DNA of 64,000 nt from ZC4RG36 sp964652205 (GTDB lineage Bacteria > Chloroflexota > Anaerolineae > Aggregatilineales > Phototrophicaceae), in NCBI GenBank assembly GCA_964652205.1, contig CAZZAO010000002.1, positions 38,478 to 102,477 on the forward strand, read 5' to 3'. A program made the position numbers and the translations under genes. This document shows, piece by piece, positions 40,603 through 50,139 of this stretch (the stretch's first letter is position 1; each line of letters opens with the position of its first letter). The notes below the pieces were generated by a model. That model was given only the letters and a program-made list of their open reading frames with translations. It did no database searches and was not told the origin of the DNA.

Positions 40603-41490
40603 ATGGTCATCTTCCTTATCGCGCTGGCGCTGGTCGGCGCGGTCGTCTGGATCGCGCGTGATCGCGCGCTCACGCTGATCTATCCGAAGCGGACATTCCC
40701 TCTTGAGACGCCGTCGGCTTACGGCCTGCACGGTTGGGAAGACGCGCGCTTTCAGACGCGCGATGGCCTGACGCTGGCGGGCTGGTTCGTGCCGCCCGCG
40801 CCGCCGCTTCCCGGCGCAGTCATCGTCTATGCGCATGGCTTCGGCAGCAATCGCGGCGACCTGCTGCCGCAGGCGGCGCTGCTGGCGAAGCACGGTTACG
40901 GCGCGCTGCTGATCGACCTGCGGAACAGCGGCGACAGCGAAGGCCGCCAGACCACACTCGGTTATCAGGAGCCGCTCGACATCGCCGCCGCCGTCGATTA
41001 CCTGCTGACGCGGCCAGAGGTTCACCCTGACCGAATCGGACTGGTCGGCGTCTCGCTCGGCGCGGCTTCGGCCATTCGCGCGGCGGCAGTCGTGCCGCAG
41101 CTACGCGCGGTCGTGGCCGAATCGGCTTATTCGAGCTTACAGGACAACGTCGCCGAGGGGGTGCGTCGGTTAGTCGGCCTGCCGCCGTTTCCGTTCGCGC
41201 CGCTGGTGGTGTTCTTCGCTGAGCGCGAACTGGGACAGGCCATGAGCGCCGTCCGCCCGGTGGACGACATCGGCAGCATCGCGCCGCGCGCCCTGCTGCT
41301 GATTCACGGCAGCGACGACCGCCTGATCGACGTCAGCAACAGTCAGCGCCTGTACGCAGCGGCAGGCGAGCCAAAACAGCTCTGGGTCGTCCCCGGCGGC
41401 CACCACAGCGACCTGCTGGCCGTCGCACCCGAAGAATTCGAGGCACAGGTTGTCGAGTTTCTAAATCAGTCGCTGCACAATCCTGTCTAG
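40603..41490 (+). CDS. Membrane-anchored alpha/beta hydrolase
   Basis: 295 residues. One N-terminal membrane helix (residues 3-19) anchors an alpha/beta hydrolase. AHGFGSN is the oxyanion loop, GVSLGAASA carries the nucleophilic Ser in GxSxG, HGSDDRLI the acid, and GGHHSDL the catalytic His. It resembles the YqkD/YfhR group of serine hydrolases, whose substrates are mostly unknown. The active site is likely cytoplasmic or on the outer face depending on topology, which cannot be read with certainty. Confidence 0.88.
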   Translation: MVIFLIALALVGAVVWIARDRALTLIYPKRTFPLETPSAYGLHGWEDARFQTRDGLTLAGWFVPPAPPLPGAVIVYAHGFGSNRGDLLPQAALLAKHGYGALLIDLRNSGDSEGRQTTLGYQEPLDIAAAVDYLLTRPEVHPDRIGLVGVSLGAASAIRAAAVVPQLRAVVAESAYSSLQDNVAEGVRRLVGLPPFPFAPLVVFFAERELGQAMSAVRPVDDIGSIAPRALLLIHGSDDRLIDVSNSQRLYAAAGEPKQLWVVPGGHHSDLLAVAPEEFEAQVVEFLNQSLHNPV

Positions 41491-41520
41491 TTCTGGTCGC
41501 CTCATGAAAGGGCATTGGCG

Positions 41521-42930
41521 ATGCTAAAACTACTGCTTCTTGCGCTGCTTCTTCTACCCACGCCACCTGTGCTTTACCAGCAGGCCACGAGCAATACAGC
41601 CTGTTCTTCAGGCGACTTAGCCGATTCCCAGCTCGTCGCCGGAATCAATGCCGATGTCATTGCGACTGATCCTATCCCACTCTATGCTAACCCCTCGTCA
41701 AGTGCTGAGCTGGTTGCGCGGCTGCCCACCGGAACCTTGCTCTACCTGACCACAGGCCCGGAGTGCCGCGATGGAAACATCTGGTGGCAAGGACGGTTCA
41801 ATATTGAAAGCCTGCCCGGAACGCACAACTTCGGCTGGGTGGCGGAGTTCAGCAAGGGTCAGCGCCAGTTGCACCCTCGCATTCCGACGCTGAACCCAAC
41901 GCTGCCGCGCACAGACGTTCCAATCACACGAGACAATGTCTCACGGATTGTATCAACTGTCGATATGGGGCCAATCGGCAGCGTCGTTCAATTTGTCTGG
42001 TCGCCTGACAGCGCTTACCTTGCAATCAGCAACGAGCGCGCCATCTGGGTCTATCACGCGGATGCGCCTGTGCCAAACACCACTCCCATCCGCCTTCCGC
42101 CTACCGCCACAGGCTTCTGGAACAACATTGGGAGCGTGGCCTTCGGCGCAAACAGTCAAACGATTGCGACCGTGGGAAGTTCTGATGGTGATCTGTATCT
42201 ATGGTCAATCAACGGCGCTCCGCAGGCCCGTCTTCAGGCCCATCTCAGCGATTACGCGGGAGTGGCGACCATTGCCCCTGATTTATCCCGATGGGCCACC
42301 GCGCATTACGATGGAAGTATCCGCGTCTGGGATGCGCTTACTGGCTCGCTCCTTCAGCATTTCACAGGGCATACCATTGTCGGAGCCTTAGCGTTTACGC
42401 CGGATGACTCAACCTTAATCTCTTCAGGTGGCTTCCCGTATGCCAGTATCGGAAAGAAGGACAACTCACTTTGGAGTTGGAATGTCATCAGTGGCGAACG
42501 TCGCCGGATCGGCAGTGTAATCCTGCTTCCTCCAGGAATTGGCGGGCTAAAATCACGTCTTTCCATGAGCGCGAATGGCGACACTGCCGCAGCTTTTGTG
42601 CTTGTGCAGATAAAGAAGAATGCCACCGTACTCCTCCATATCGGGCTGATTGACACGAAAACGGCGTCAGTCCAGCGTCAGATTCCCCTTTCTGACGGGG
42701 CTACGCCCGATATGTCCTTCAATGCCGACGGAAAACTGCTGGCGGTAAACGCGATAACGTCTGTCCTGTTTATCGAAGCAGACACGGGCATTGAAGTTTT
42801 TCGGCTGCCGTTCGAGCATGTCGTTCAAAATATCGCCTTTAGCCCCGATGGGCGTCGTTTCGTCGTCGCTTATGAAGCCGATAATTTTGATAAAAACATC
42901 ATCCAGTTCTGGGGAAGCAGCCGCCCATAA
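41521..42930 (+). CDS. Exported WD40-like propeller with SH3-like domain
   Basis: 469 residues from the ATG at 41521; a TTG two codons upstream is an alternative. A signal peptide (LKLLLLALLLLPTPPVL) precedes an SH3-like domain (DPIPLYANPSSSAELVARLPTG, then WWQGRFN), then WD40-type blades: FVWSPDSAYLAISN, VAFGANSQTIATVGS, IAPDLSRWATAHYDGSIRVWD, FTPDDSTLISSGG, IAFSPDGRRFVVAYE. The domain order is reversed compared with the protein at 37306, which has SH3 last. Its base composition is less GC-rich than its neighbours, perhaps a sign of transfer. Confidence 0.8.
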   Translation: MLKLLLLALLLLPTPPVLYQQATSNTACSSGDLADSQLVAGINADVIATDPIPLYANPSSSAELVARLPTGTLLYLTTGPECRDGNIWWQGRFNIESLPGTHNFGWVAEFSKGQRQLHPRIPTLNPTLPRTDVPITRDNVSRIVSTVDMGPIGSVVQFVWSPDSAYLAISNERAIWVYHADAPVPNTTPIRLPPTATGFWNNIGSVAFGANSQTIATVGSSDGDLYLWSINGAPQARLQAHLSDYAGVATIAPDLSRWATAHYDGSIRVWDALTGSLLQHFTGHTIVGALAFTPDDSTLISSGGFPYASIGKKDNSLWSWNVISGERRRIGSVILLPPGIGGLKSRLSMSANGDTAAAFVLVQIKKNATVLLHIGLIDTKTASVQRQIPLSDGATPDMSFNADGKLLAVNAITSVLFIEADTGIEVFRLPFEHVVQNIAFSPDGRRFVVAYEADNFDKNIIQFWGSSRP

Positions 42931-42946
42931 CAGGTAAGCGGACGTA

Positions 42947-42980
42947 ACTACTTCCCGCATCTTTAGCCGTGGGAAGTAGT
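42947..42980. terminator. Hairpin between convergent genes
   Basis: ACTACTTCCC (42947-42956) and GGGAAGTAGT (42971-42980) form a 10-bp stem extended by three more bases with one mismatch. No T run; probably a bidirectional terminator of low strength. Confidence 0.45.
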
Positions 42981-42992
42981 CACAGGAGAGCG

Positions 42993-45734
42993 TTAGCGGC
43001 GCACGGTCAGCGTCGGCTGGCAAGCATCCGAGGCCAGATAGTCAATCAGATCATGGAGCATCGCCACCGCGACCGGGAGCCTGGTCTTGAGCTGATACGC
43101 CGTCATGATGACGCGGCCTTTGCCATAGCGAAACTGAACGGTGTGCGCGGCGGGATGGCCGATCCAGCCGGTGAACTGCCCGGCCAGCACGTCGGCATGA
43201 TAAGCCGGGTCATCCATCGGGAAGCCGAGGAAGACCCGCGCTGGCATCAGGCCGATGAACGGCAGCGAAACCGGATTCGCGTTCGGCAAACGGCGATAGA
43301 CACCCGGACGCAGCCAGCTAAAACTGGACATCCAGTTGCCGCCATAGGCGCCGCCGCGCCCCTGCCCGATCAGAAACGGATTGCTGCCCTCGCACAGGTA
43401 GAGCGCGTCGCCGCCGTCAGCAATCCACTTCAGCAGGTCGGCAGAGACGGTGTCGGCCACGATCAGCTCCGCGCCATCCGCAAGCTGATAGCCCCACCGG
43501 CTCAGCTCATCGCCGAGTGTCCCCCGGCTGACCACGCCGATAGGCTCTGTCCGGGCCGCCGTCCGCTGGCTCGACGGCAGCACCAGCAGCGCGCTGGCAT
43601 TGTGCGCCAGGACGCGACCGTCCGCAGCGAGAACGTCGGCGATCAGCGTCTGAGTGTTGGACTCAGACGTTATGGCTGGCTTCGCCACGAAATCGCCAAC
43701 TGCGCGCACCTCGCCGCGCGCCAGCGCCGGTAGATCGAACGACTTCGTATCGGCGCCAAAACGCGCCCTGACCGTCGCCGCGCCCCACGATTCAGCGCTG
43801 TAGTGCGAGACGTGCAGCGCGGCCTCAACCGACTCGTCATCCCAGACGGCATAGCGCCGAAGCTGAGGGATGACGACATCCTCGTGATTGATATCGTGAA
43901 ACTGCTCGTGATAGGCCTTCGTCCCACGGGCGAAATCGAGCAGGCCGTTGGCTTCCCAGTAGATGTCGGTCAGCTCGGTGATGACATAGCCCTGAATGGC
44001 CGCGTGGCGGCGCATCGTCTCAATCTCGTACTTCAGCGCCGCGAACTGATGCCACTGGGTCGCCGTCGCCAGCGCCTCATAGTCCGGCCAGACTTGATCC
44101 AGACCGAGCGCCGTAAAGCGGTCGAGCAGCCCGGTCGGATAGCCGGGGTCGCCTTCCCAGCCGGACACCCACGGGCCGAGCTTGAACCAGGCTGGCTCGC
44201 CGTCAGGGGCAATCCGCTTCAGGCTCGGCAGGCCCCAGTTGCCGAACTCGGACAGCACCATCGGCTCCTCGCCGGTCATCTGCGACTGCATATCGAGCGC
44301 GAACAGCCAGCTCGGACGCAGCGCGAACTGCGCGATGAAATCGGCAAAGAACTCGGCCTGTTCGGGGATATTGGTATAGATGTGGAAGTCATTGAGATCC
44401 GTTTTGACGTGAATATTCGCGCCCCACGCGCTGCCGCAGGGCGAATTATCGACCACCAGCCGCGTCGGGTCGAGCTGCCTGCACAACTGCACCATCTCCA
44501 GCAGCCATTGACGATGATAGGGGTTGAGCGGCAGTTCGGTTCCCCAGTCCTCGTTGACAATCGTCCAGATGACCAGCGACGGGTGATTGAAATCGCGGGC
44601 GATCATTTCTTCGAGCGTCTGCCGGACGCGCGCCTGAACTGCGTCGGGGAGCGGCTGCGGGCTGCGGCTCGACTTGCTCTGATAGGTGCGCCACGACGGA
44701 ATCTCGGCCCAGACGAGCAGGCCCAGCTCGTCGGCCAGCTCGAGGTAGAGCGGGTCAGGCGGCTTGATGTGGCAGCGCAGGTTATTGAATCCGAGCGCCT
44801 TCGCCTTCTGGAACTCGTCGCGCAGGTAAGCTTCAGACGGCGGCGTGTAGATCGTCTCCGGGTAAAAGTCCTGATCGAGCGCCGAGAGCAGCATCAGCGG
44901 CTCGCCGTTGAGCAGAATCCTGCCGTCGCGCACGGCAATCTCGCGGAAGCCGAAGCGAACGGGTTTTTCGTCGGTCTGGCCGCCCGCCGTCAGCGTCAAG
45001 ACCGCCGTGTACAGCGACGGCGACTCCGGCGTCCAGAGGCGCGGATGGGCGACCTGCGCCGTCAGCGCGACGGTCGTCTGTCCGGCGGCGACGTCGGCGC
45101 GCGCGGTCGCGCCGTCAATCGTCACGTCGAGCGCGGCAGCTTCGAGCTTCCCCGCCAGCGTGACCGCGATCCTGGCCGCGCCGTGAATGTCCGGCGTGAT
45201 TTTGACCGAATCGATATAGGTTGCGGGAACCGCCGTCAGCGTCACGTCCTGCCAGATACCGCTGACGTCCATGTACCACGTCTGTTTGCCGTGCGGCAGG
45301 TCATCCTGCTTCGGCAGCGGCGACGGGTCGGGCAGTTCCGGCCAGCGGGCCATGCGCGCGTCGCGCTTGACGGTGTCGAACACGCCGACCGTCAGCACAT
45401 TCGCGCCAGAATGGACGAATGGACGAATCGGGAACTCGAAGGCGGTATAGCCGCCCTCGTGGCTGCCGACGCGCTGGTCGTTGACGTAGATTTCGCAGGC
45501 ATAATCGACCGCGCCGAAATGCAGCAGCAGCTCGCCGGTCAGCCAGTCGTCGGTCAGGTCGAGCGTCGTCCGATACCAGGCGTAGCCGATGTAGCTCTCC
45601 AGCTCCGGGAAAGCGGCCTGCCACGGCAGCGGCACGGGAATTCCACGGTCGGGCGCAAGCTGTTCGGCGCGCAGCGCGCCATCGGGATCAAGCTGGAACT
45701 GCCACTGTCCCGCCAGTGAACGTTGAAGACGCAT
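42993..45734 (-). CDS. Glycoside hydrolase family 2 enzyme
   Basis: 913 residues from the ATG at 45734, where AAGGAT stands 8 bases upstream; an ATG at 45740 overlaps that site. Domains: jelly-roll sugar-binding (about 1-170), immunoglobulin-like (175-270), TIM barrel (270-600) and a long C-terminal extension. IVNEDWG gives acid/base Glu395, and VLSEFGNWG nucleophile Glu496, the 100-residue gap usual in GH2. It may be a beta-galactosidase, -glucuronidase or -mannosidase. No signal peptide, so it acts on imported oligosaccharides. Last gene of the CUT1 operon. Confidence 0.88.
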   Translation of the reverse strand: MRLQRSLAGQWQFQLDPDGALRAEQLAPDRGIPVPLPWQAAFPELESYIGYAWYRTTLDLTDDWLTGELLLHFGAVDYACEIYVNDQRVGSHEGGYTAFEFPIRPFVHSGANVLTVGVFDTVKRDARMARWPELPDPSPLPKQDDLPHGKQTWYMDVSGIWQDVTLTAVPATYIDSVKITPDIHGAARIAVTLAGKLEAAALDVTIDGATARADVAAGQTTVALTAQVAHPRLWTPESPSLYTAVLTLTAGGQTDEKPVRFGFREIAVRDGRILLNGEPLMLLSALDQDFYPETIYTPPSEAYLRDEFQKAKALGFNNLRCHIKPPDPLYLELADELGLLVWAEIPSWRTYQSKSSRSPQPLPDAVQARVRQTLEEMIARDFNHPSLVIWTIVNEDWGTELPLNPYHRQWLLEMVQLCRQLDPTRLVVDNSPCGSAWGANIHVKTDLNDFHIYTNIPEQAEFFADFIAQFALRPSWLFALDMQSQMTGEEPMVLSEFGNWGLPSLKRIAPDGEPAWFKLGPWVSGWEGDPGYPTGLLDRFTALGLDQVWPDYEALATATQWHQFAALKYEIETMRRHAAIQGYVITELTDIYWEANGLLDFARGTKAYHEQFHDINHEDVVIPQLRRYAVWDDESVEAALHVSHYSAESWGAATVRARFGADTKSFDLPALARGEVRAVGDFVAKPAITSESNTQTLIADVLAADGRVLAHNASALLVLPSSQRTAARTEPIGVVSRGTLGDELSRWGYQLADGAELIVADTVSADLLKWIADGGDALYLCEGSNPFLIGQGRGGAYGGNWMSSFSWLRPGVYRRLPNANPVSLPFIGLMPARVFLGFPMDDPAYHADVLAGQFTGWIGHPAAHTVQFRYGKGRVIMTAYQLKTRLPVAVAMLHDLIDYLASDACQPTLTVRR

Positions 45735-45767
45735 TCTCATATCCTTATGTCGATGAAGAAGCCGGGG

Positions 45768-46607
45768 CTATCGCCCACCCATCCCTGTAAAGGTAATGCC
45801 TTTGATGATCCAGCGCTGAAAGATGATGTAGACCAGCAGCACCGGCGCGCTGGCGAAAATCGCCCCGGCAAAATTCATGCCGCGGTCAAGCACGCCATAA
45901 TTGCCGTTCAACACGGTCAGGCCGACCGGAAGCGTGCGCATATCGGTGCTGGTCGTCACGATCAGCGGCCAGACGAAGTCATTCCAGTTGGCGAGAAAAA
46001 TGAAAATCCCCAGCGCGGCGAAGGCCGCCGTGGACAGCGGGACGATGATCCGCCGGAAAATGCCGAAGTAGGATGCCCCGTCCAAACGCGCTGCTTCTTC
46101 CAGCTCGCGCGGGATACTCTGGAAAAACTGACGCAGCAGGAACACCGCGAAGACGTTGGGGATGCCGGGAAAAATCAGCGCGTTGTAGGTGTTGAGAAAC
46201 TTGAAGTCGCGCATCAAGAGGAAGTTGGGGATGAGAGTCGTCTGGCTGGGGATCATGATCGTAATCAGCAGCACGAAGAACAACAGGTTGCGCCCCGGAA
46301 AGCGCATCCGGGCGAAAGCGTAAGCGGCAGGGCTGGCAACCGCCAGAACAAGCAGGGTATTGAGAGTCGAGACATAAAAGCTGTTGAACAACCAGCGCGG
46401 CAGCATCAGGTCGTCGTGGATAAAGAGATGCTGGTAGTTGAGCGTGGTCGGGACAGCGGGCAGGATGACCGGCGGAATCCGGGCGATTTCCTGCGAGTTC
46501 ATAAACGACTGCGAAAGCAGCACCAGCAGCGGGAACCCGATGAAGAACGTGGCGATCAACAGGAAAATATAGAGGGGAACATTTCGGCTCAGGCGCAGGG
46601 TAGGCAT
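45768..46607 (-). CDS. CUT1 sugar ABC permease (MalG type)
   Basis: 279 residues with six membrane helices and the EAA loop EEAARLDGASYFGIFRRIIVPLSTAA that docks the ATPase. Ends in the family tail IIFQRWIIKGITFTGMGG. It forms a heterodimer with the permease at 46609. One base separates the two genes (TAA-C-ATG), so they are coupled. The GH2 gene follows 33 bases later. Confidence 0.93.
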   Translation of the reverse strand: MPTLRLSRNVPLYIFLLIATFFIGFPLLVLLSQSFMNSQEIARIPPVILPAVPTTLNYQHLFIHDDLMLPRWLFNSFYVSTLNTLLVLAVASPAAYAFARMRFPGRNLLFFVLLITIMIPSQTTLIPNFLLMRDFKFLNTYNALIFPGIPNVFAVFLLRQFFQSIPRELEEAARLDGASYFGIFRRIIVPLSTAAFAALGIFIFLANWNDFVWPLIVTTSTDMRTLPVGLTVLNGNYGVLDRGMNFAGAIFASAPVLLVYIIFQRWIIKGITFTGMGGR

Positions 46608-46608
46608 G

Positions 46609-47544
46609 TTAGGTATCTGCCTCTCGACCGAAGAAGCGGAACTGGATCAGCGTGAACAGGATCATAATCGCGGCGATAGCGACCGCCACCGCCGAGCCGA
46701 AGCCCATGCGGAAGTAGCGCCAGGCCGCCTGATAGAGATAAATGATGACGGTATAGGACGCCTGCCCCGGCCCGCCGCCAGCGGTCATGATGTAGGGCTG
46801 GCCGAAGACCTGAATGTGCGCAATAAACCCGGTGACGGTCACAAAGAGGATCGTTGGGCGCAGCATCGGCACGGTGATAAAGCGAAAGAGCTGCCAGCGA
46901 CCGGCCCCGTCAATCCGCGCCGCCTCGTAAAGCGTATCGGGGATATTTTGCAGACCCGCCATGAAAATAAGCATCGGAAAGCCGAACGTCCACCAGATCG
47001 TGACCAGACTGAGCGAGAACAGCACAACGTTGGCATCGCCGAGCCAGCTCACTTTGGGCAAGCCGAGCAGGCGCAGGCCGTAGTTCAGCACGCCGAAATC
47101 CGTATCCATCAGCCAGCCCCAGATAATGGCGACGACCGAAACTGACAGGATACTGGGCGCATAAAACAGCGCGCGAAAGAACGTGCGCGCCCGAATCGGG
47201 CGAATGAGCGCCATCGCCGCTGCCAGCGCCAGCACGGTTGAGCCGATGACGGTAACGACGGCAAAAATCAGCGTATTGCGAAGCGCCAGCCACCACAGGG
47301 AGTCGCCAAACAGTTCCTGATAATTCTTCAAGCCAATAAACGGGTGGACTTTGGCGAGCACCACCCAGTCAAAGAAGCTCATGTAGACGCTGTAAACGAC
47401 CGCGCGACCGATAAAAATGAGGAACAGGACCAAAAATGGGGTCAGGAAAAGATAGGCGGCCACCGCTTCCTGACTGCGCAGACTGAACTGAAAGCGGCGA
47501 CCTGCGGACACTCGCGGGGCATCCGGGCGGGCGAGGGATGACAT
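46609..47544 (-). CDS. CUT1 sugar ABC permease (MalF type)
   Basis: 311 residues. N-terminal SQEAVAAYLFLTPFLVLFLIF and the EAA loop YEAARIDGAGRWQLFRFITVPMLRPT are characteristic. Six helices without the large extra loop of E. coli MalF. GAGGAGCATCATCC precedes the ATG. The binding protein gene lies 60 bases upstream behind a hairpin. No ATPase gene is in the operon; a shared MsmK-like ATPase elsewhere is the usual arrangement. Confidence 0.93.
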   Translation of the reverse strand: MSSLARPDAPRVSAGRRFQFSLRSQEAVAAYLFLTPFLVLFLIFIGRAVVYSVYMSFFDWVVLAKVHPFIGLKNYQELFGDSLWWLALRNTLIFAVVTVIGSTVLALAAAMALIRPIRARTFFRALFYAPSILSVSVVAIIWGWLMDTDFGVLNYGLRLLGLPKVSWLGDANVVLFSLSLVTIWWTFGFPMLIFMAGLQNIPDTLYEAARIDGAGRWQLFRFITVPMLRPTILFVTVTGFIAHIQVFGQPYIMTAGGGPGQASYTVIIYLYQAAWRYFRMGFGSAVAVAIAAIMILFTLIQFRFFGREADT

Positions 47545-47563
47545 GGATGATGCTCCTCAAGAA

Positions 47564-47590
47564 ATGGGGGCGACCCTGAGCCGCCCCCAT
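47564..47590 (-). other. Hairpin after the CUT1 binding-protein gene
   Basis: ATGGGGGCG and CGCCCCCAT form a perfect 9-bp stem, followed on the minus strand by TTTCTT. It lies 14 bases after the binding-protein stop and before the permease, and may be a partial terminator. Confidence 0.6.
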
Positions 47591-47604
47591 CCCTTCGTAG
47601 ATCG

Positions 47605-48951
47605 CTATTGACCGCGGTCGAGGACAGCCTGCATACGGGTATTGGCGTCGTTCAACGCCTGATCGACCGTTTTCTGGCCGTTGATTGCCGCCGAGATCTC
47701 AGGATCATAGGCATTCGTGACTTCGGTGATGTTGAGGAGCTGCGGCTCAAAGACGCCGCCATCCTGGAAGCCCTTACCGAAGACGATGTTAGAGCTGTAG
47801 GTCTTGGGGTCGAGCGCTTCCTGCGCTGAGATACGCGCCGGGACATGACCCGCGCTGGCCCACAGGCCGTTGTTATTCGACATCCACTCGACGAAGGTTT
47901 CCGCCGCCTTGAGTTTATCGCCCTCAAGGCTGGGGGAGATGAACAGCACGTGGCCGTTGACCCATGTTGCCGGTTTCGGGCCAATCTGGATCATCGGCCA
48001 GGCAACCCACGAAATTTCGGGGTGCTGGTCAACCAGCACGTTACGGAACCAGGTGCCGGACGGCATCATGGCGACGATTCCGGCCTGGAAGGCGTTGTAG
48101 CCGTTGACCTTCGACGGGTCAGGGGCAATGTGGTACTTCTGAACCATATCGACCATGAACTGAAGCGCCTGATGCCCGGCGTCACTGTTGATGGTGGCGG
48201 TCTTGCCGTCGGCGCTCACCACCGTGCCGCCGAACTGGAACAGCCACGATTCGAACTGGACGCGCGCCCAGTCAATTGCCGTCCCCCACTGAACGACGTT
48301 GTCGGCATCGAAGCCCGCTTCATTCGGGTGCTTGCCATTGGCGTCAACGGTCAGTTTGGTCGCCCAATCGATAAATTCCTGCGCGTCCTTCGGCGGGTTG
48401 GTCGCGTCAAGGCCCGCCTTGTCGAACAGGCCCTTGTTCACCCAGGTGCCAAAGCCGTGATTGTCGAACAGCACGCCATAATGCTGGCCGTCGTAGAGGG
48501 TGGCGTCGAGGCCAGCGAAGTCCTTCGCGGGCAGCGGGCCGCCACTGGTATCCAGCAGGTCATCGCTGGGGCGCATAATCCCCAGGCTGGCAAACTGCGG
48601 AATCTCGGCGGTGTGAACGATGAAGACATCCGGCGGGTCGCCCGCGACGAACGACGCCTGCAAGCGCTGATACATCTGATCCCACGGGAGAGCCTGATTA
48701 TTGATCGAGAAGCTGGGGTTAGCCTCGACGAAGGCATCGACCATCTTGTTGAAGGCATCGCCGTCGCCGCCGGTCAGGCCGTGCAGAATGGTGAGTTCCG
48801 TGCTGCCAGTTCCCTGCGTCTGCGCCGCGAGCGTCGGCGTCGGCGGCGGGGTGGCGGTCGCGTCCTGAGCGGCAGCCGGGACAACAGCGGCTACCAGCGC
48901 CAGCAGCATGAGGGAGACGAGTGATAGAAACAGTGAGGTTCGCTTAGACAT
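47605..48951 (-). CDS. CUT1 sugar-binding protein (MalE/UgpB type)
   Basis: 448 residues. Signal peptide to AAAQDA, then a Thr/Pro linker (TATPPPTPTLAAQT). The type II binding fold reads TELTILHGLTGGDGDAFNKMVDAF, NPSFSINNQALPWDQMYQRL, DVFIVHTAEIPQFASLG and FQAGIVAMMPSGTWF, near the hinge. Oligosaccharide uptake is expected from the permease types and the GH2 partner. AGGAG precedes the ATG. TTATAC-18-AATACT upstream on the same strand is a possible promoter, and a GTTTAAAC palindrome at 48974-48981 a possible LacI site. Confidence 0.92.
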   Translation of the reverse strand: MSKRTSLFLSLVSLMLLALVAAVVPAAAQDATATPPPTPTLAAQTQGTGSTELTILHGLTGGDGDAFNKMVDAFVEANPSFSINNQALPWDQMYQRLQASFVAGDPPDVFIVHTAEIPQFASLGIMRPSDDLLDTSGGPLPAKDFAGLDATLYDGQHYGVLFDNHGFGTWVNKGLFDKAGLDATNPPKDAQEFIDWATKLTVDANGKHPNEAGFDADNVVQWGTAIDWARVQFESWLFQFGGTVVSADGKTATINSDAGHQALQFMVDMVQKYHIAPDPSKVNGYNAFQAGIVAMMPSGTWFRNVLVDQHPEISWVAWPMIQIGPKPATWVNGHVLFISPSLEGDKLKAAETFVEWMSNNNGLWASAGHVPARISAQEALDPKTYSSNIVFGKGFQDGGVFEPQLLNITEVTNAYDPEISAAINGQKTVDQALNDANTRMQAVLDRGQ

Positions 48952-48973
48952 GATGACTCCTGAATGTAAGAGA

Positions 48974-48981
48974 GTTTAAAC
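48974..48981. promoter_or_regulatory. Weak operator candidate before the binding protein
   Basis: GTTTAAAC, just past the possible -10 AATACT. It shares GTTTAA-C with the stronger site at 50140-50151 before the LacI gene, but lacks the central CG of LacI operators. Confidence 0.25.
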
Positions 48982-49061
48982 GTGAGTATTCCCCGTATCC
49001 TTTGCTCTGTATAATGCCTGTGTTGCTCCTTTCCGTCTGATCGGGGTAACAGGGTTCAGAC

Positions 49062-49093
49062 GGGTCTGGCGCTGTGACAGCAGCGCCAGACCC
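49062..49093 (-). terminator. Strong hairpin after the LacI gene
   Basis: GGGTCTGGCGCTG (49062-49074) pairs perfectly with CAGCGCCAGACCC (49081-49093), loop of six. It begins 13 bases past the regulator stop. No T run follows. Confidence 0.65.
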
Positions 49094-49105
49094 AGGGCTG
49101 ACTTA

Positions 49106-50131
49106 TCAGGTCGTTTCACGCGCGATCAATTCCAGCTTGCTCGCCAGCAGGCGGCGCGGCCCGGTATAGATCATCTCGATTCGCTCGAACAGCGCGGTTG
49201 CCAGCAGTTCGCCGATTTGAACCGGATACTGGGCGACGGTCGTCAGCCGCGGGCGCACCAGGGTGGTTTCAGGGATATTATCGAACCCGACAATAGCGAC
49301 ATCCTGCGGGACACGCAGTTTCATCTCAAGCGCCTGATTGAGCGCGCCAATCGCCATATGGTCGTTACAAACGAAAACCGCTGACGGCGGCTGAGGCAGC
49401 GACATCAGTTCCTGCATCGCCCGCCCGCCGCTGTCAACGCTCCAGTCACCGGGCTGAATATACTCAGGCCGGATAGCGATCCCCCGGTTGATCAAAGCGC
49501 GTTCGTAGCCGCGCCGTCGGCGCTCTGCGGGGCGGGCCTCAGGGACATCGATAAACCCGATTCGCTGGTGCTGCCGCTGCTCGATCAGCCAGCGCACCGC
49601 GTCATAGGTCGCAATCTCGTCGTCGCTATGGACAACATCGACTGCCGGATGATGGATATGGCCGCCGAGCGCGACAATTTCAGCGCCCGTGTGCTCCAAA
49701 AGCTGGTCAAGATCGCCGTCGCTCAGGTGGTAGGGAACTATAACGATGCCGTCCACAGGCCGACGCATCATCGAGTCATAGAAGCGGCGCTCATACTCGA
49801 TCAGATGGTCGGTATTGGCTATCAGGACATCGTAGTTGTGGTGCTGCGCCACATCCTGAATCGTGCGGGTGATGGAGTGATAGAACGGGTTGGAAATGTC
49901 GGCGATCATCACGGCGATCATGTGCGTGCGCTGGGTCCGCAGGCTGCGCGCCGTCATGTTCGGGTGATAGCCCAGCGTCCTGACGGCTTCGTAGACGCGG
50001 GCTGCCGTCTGCTCGCTGATCGGAACCGTCGACTCGGTCTGACTGAGGACGCGCGAGACGGTACTCTGCGAAACCCCGGAGAGCTTTGCCACTTCGCGCA
50101 TGGTCACTGTATGCGGTCGCCGTTTCTTCAT
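49106..50131 (-). CDS. LacI-family regulator of the CUT1 sugar operon
   Basis: 341 residues. The N-terminal helix-turn-helix is TMREVAKLSGVSQSTVSRVLSQTE with the hinge helix HPNMTARSLRTQRTH. The ligand domain carries MIADISNPFYHSITRTIQ, PVDGIVIVPY and VFVCNDHMAIGALNQALEMKLRVPQDVAIVGFDNIPE. It stands at the head of the binding protein, permease and GH2 genes and most likely represses them until the sugar enters. An AAGCGCTT operator core in its own promoter indicates autoregulation. Confidence 0.93.
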   Translation of the reverse strand: MKKRRPHTVTMREVAKLSGVSQSTVSRVLSQTESTVPISEQTAARVYEAVRTLGYHPNMTARSLRTQRTHMIAVMIADISNPFYHSITRTIQDVAQHHNYDVLIANTDHLIEYERRFYDSMMRRPVDGIVIVPYHLSDGDLDQLLEHTGAEIVALGGHIHHPAVDVVHSDDEIATYDAVRWLIEQRQHQRIGFIDVPEARPAERRRRGYERALINRGIAIRPEYIQPGDWSVDSGGRAMQELMSLPQPPSAVFVCNDHMAIGALNQALEMKLRVPQDVAIVGFDNIPETTLVRPRLTTVAQYPVQIGELLATALFERIEMIYTGPRRLLASKLELIARETT

Positions 50132-50139
50132 TTCCCAAC

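Noticed and set aside
43803..45719. 638-residue open frame on the plus strand
   Set aside because: It lies fully opposite the GH2 gene, has Arg/Gln-rich low-complexity text and no domain; it is a GC-rich antisense shadow.
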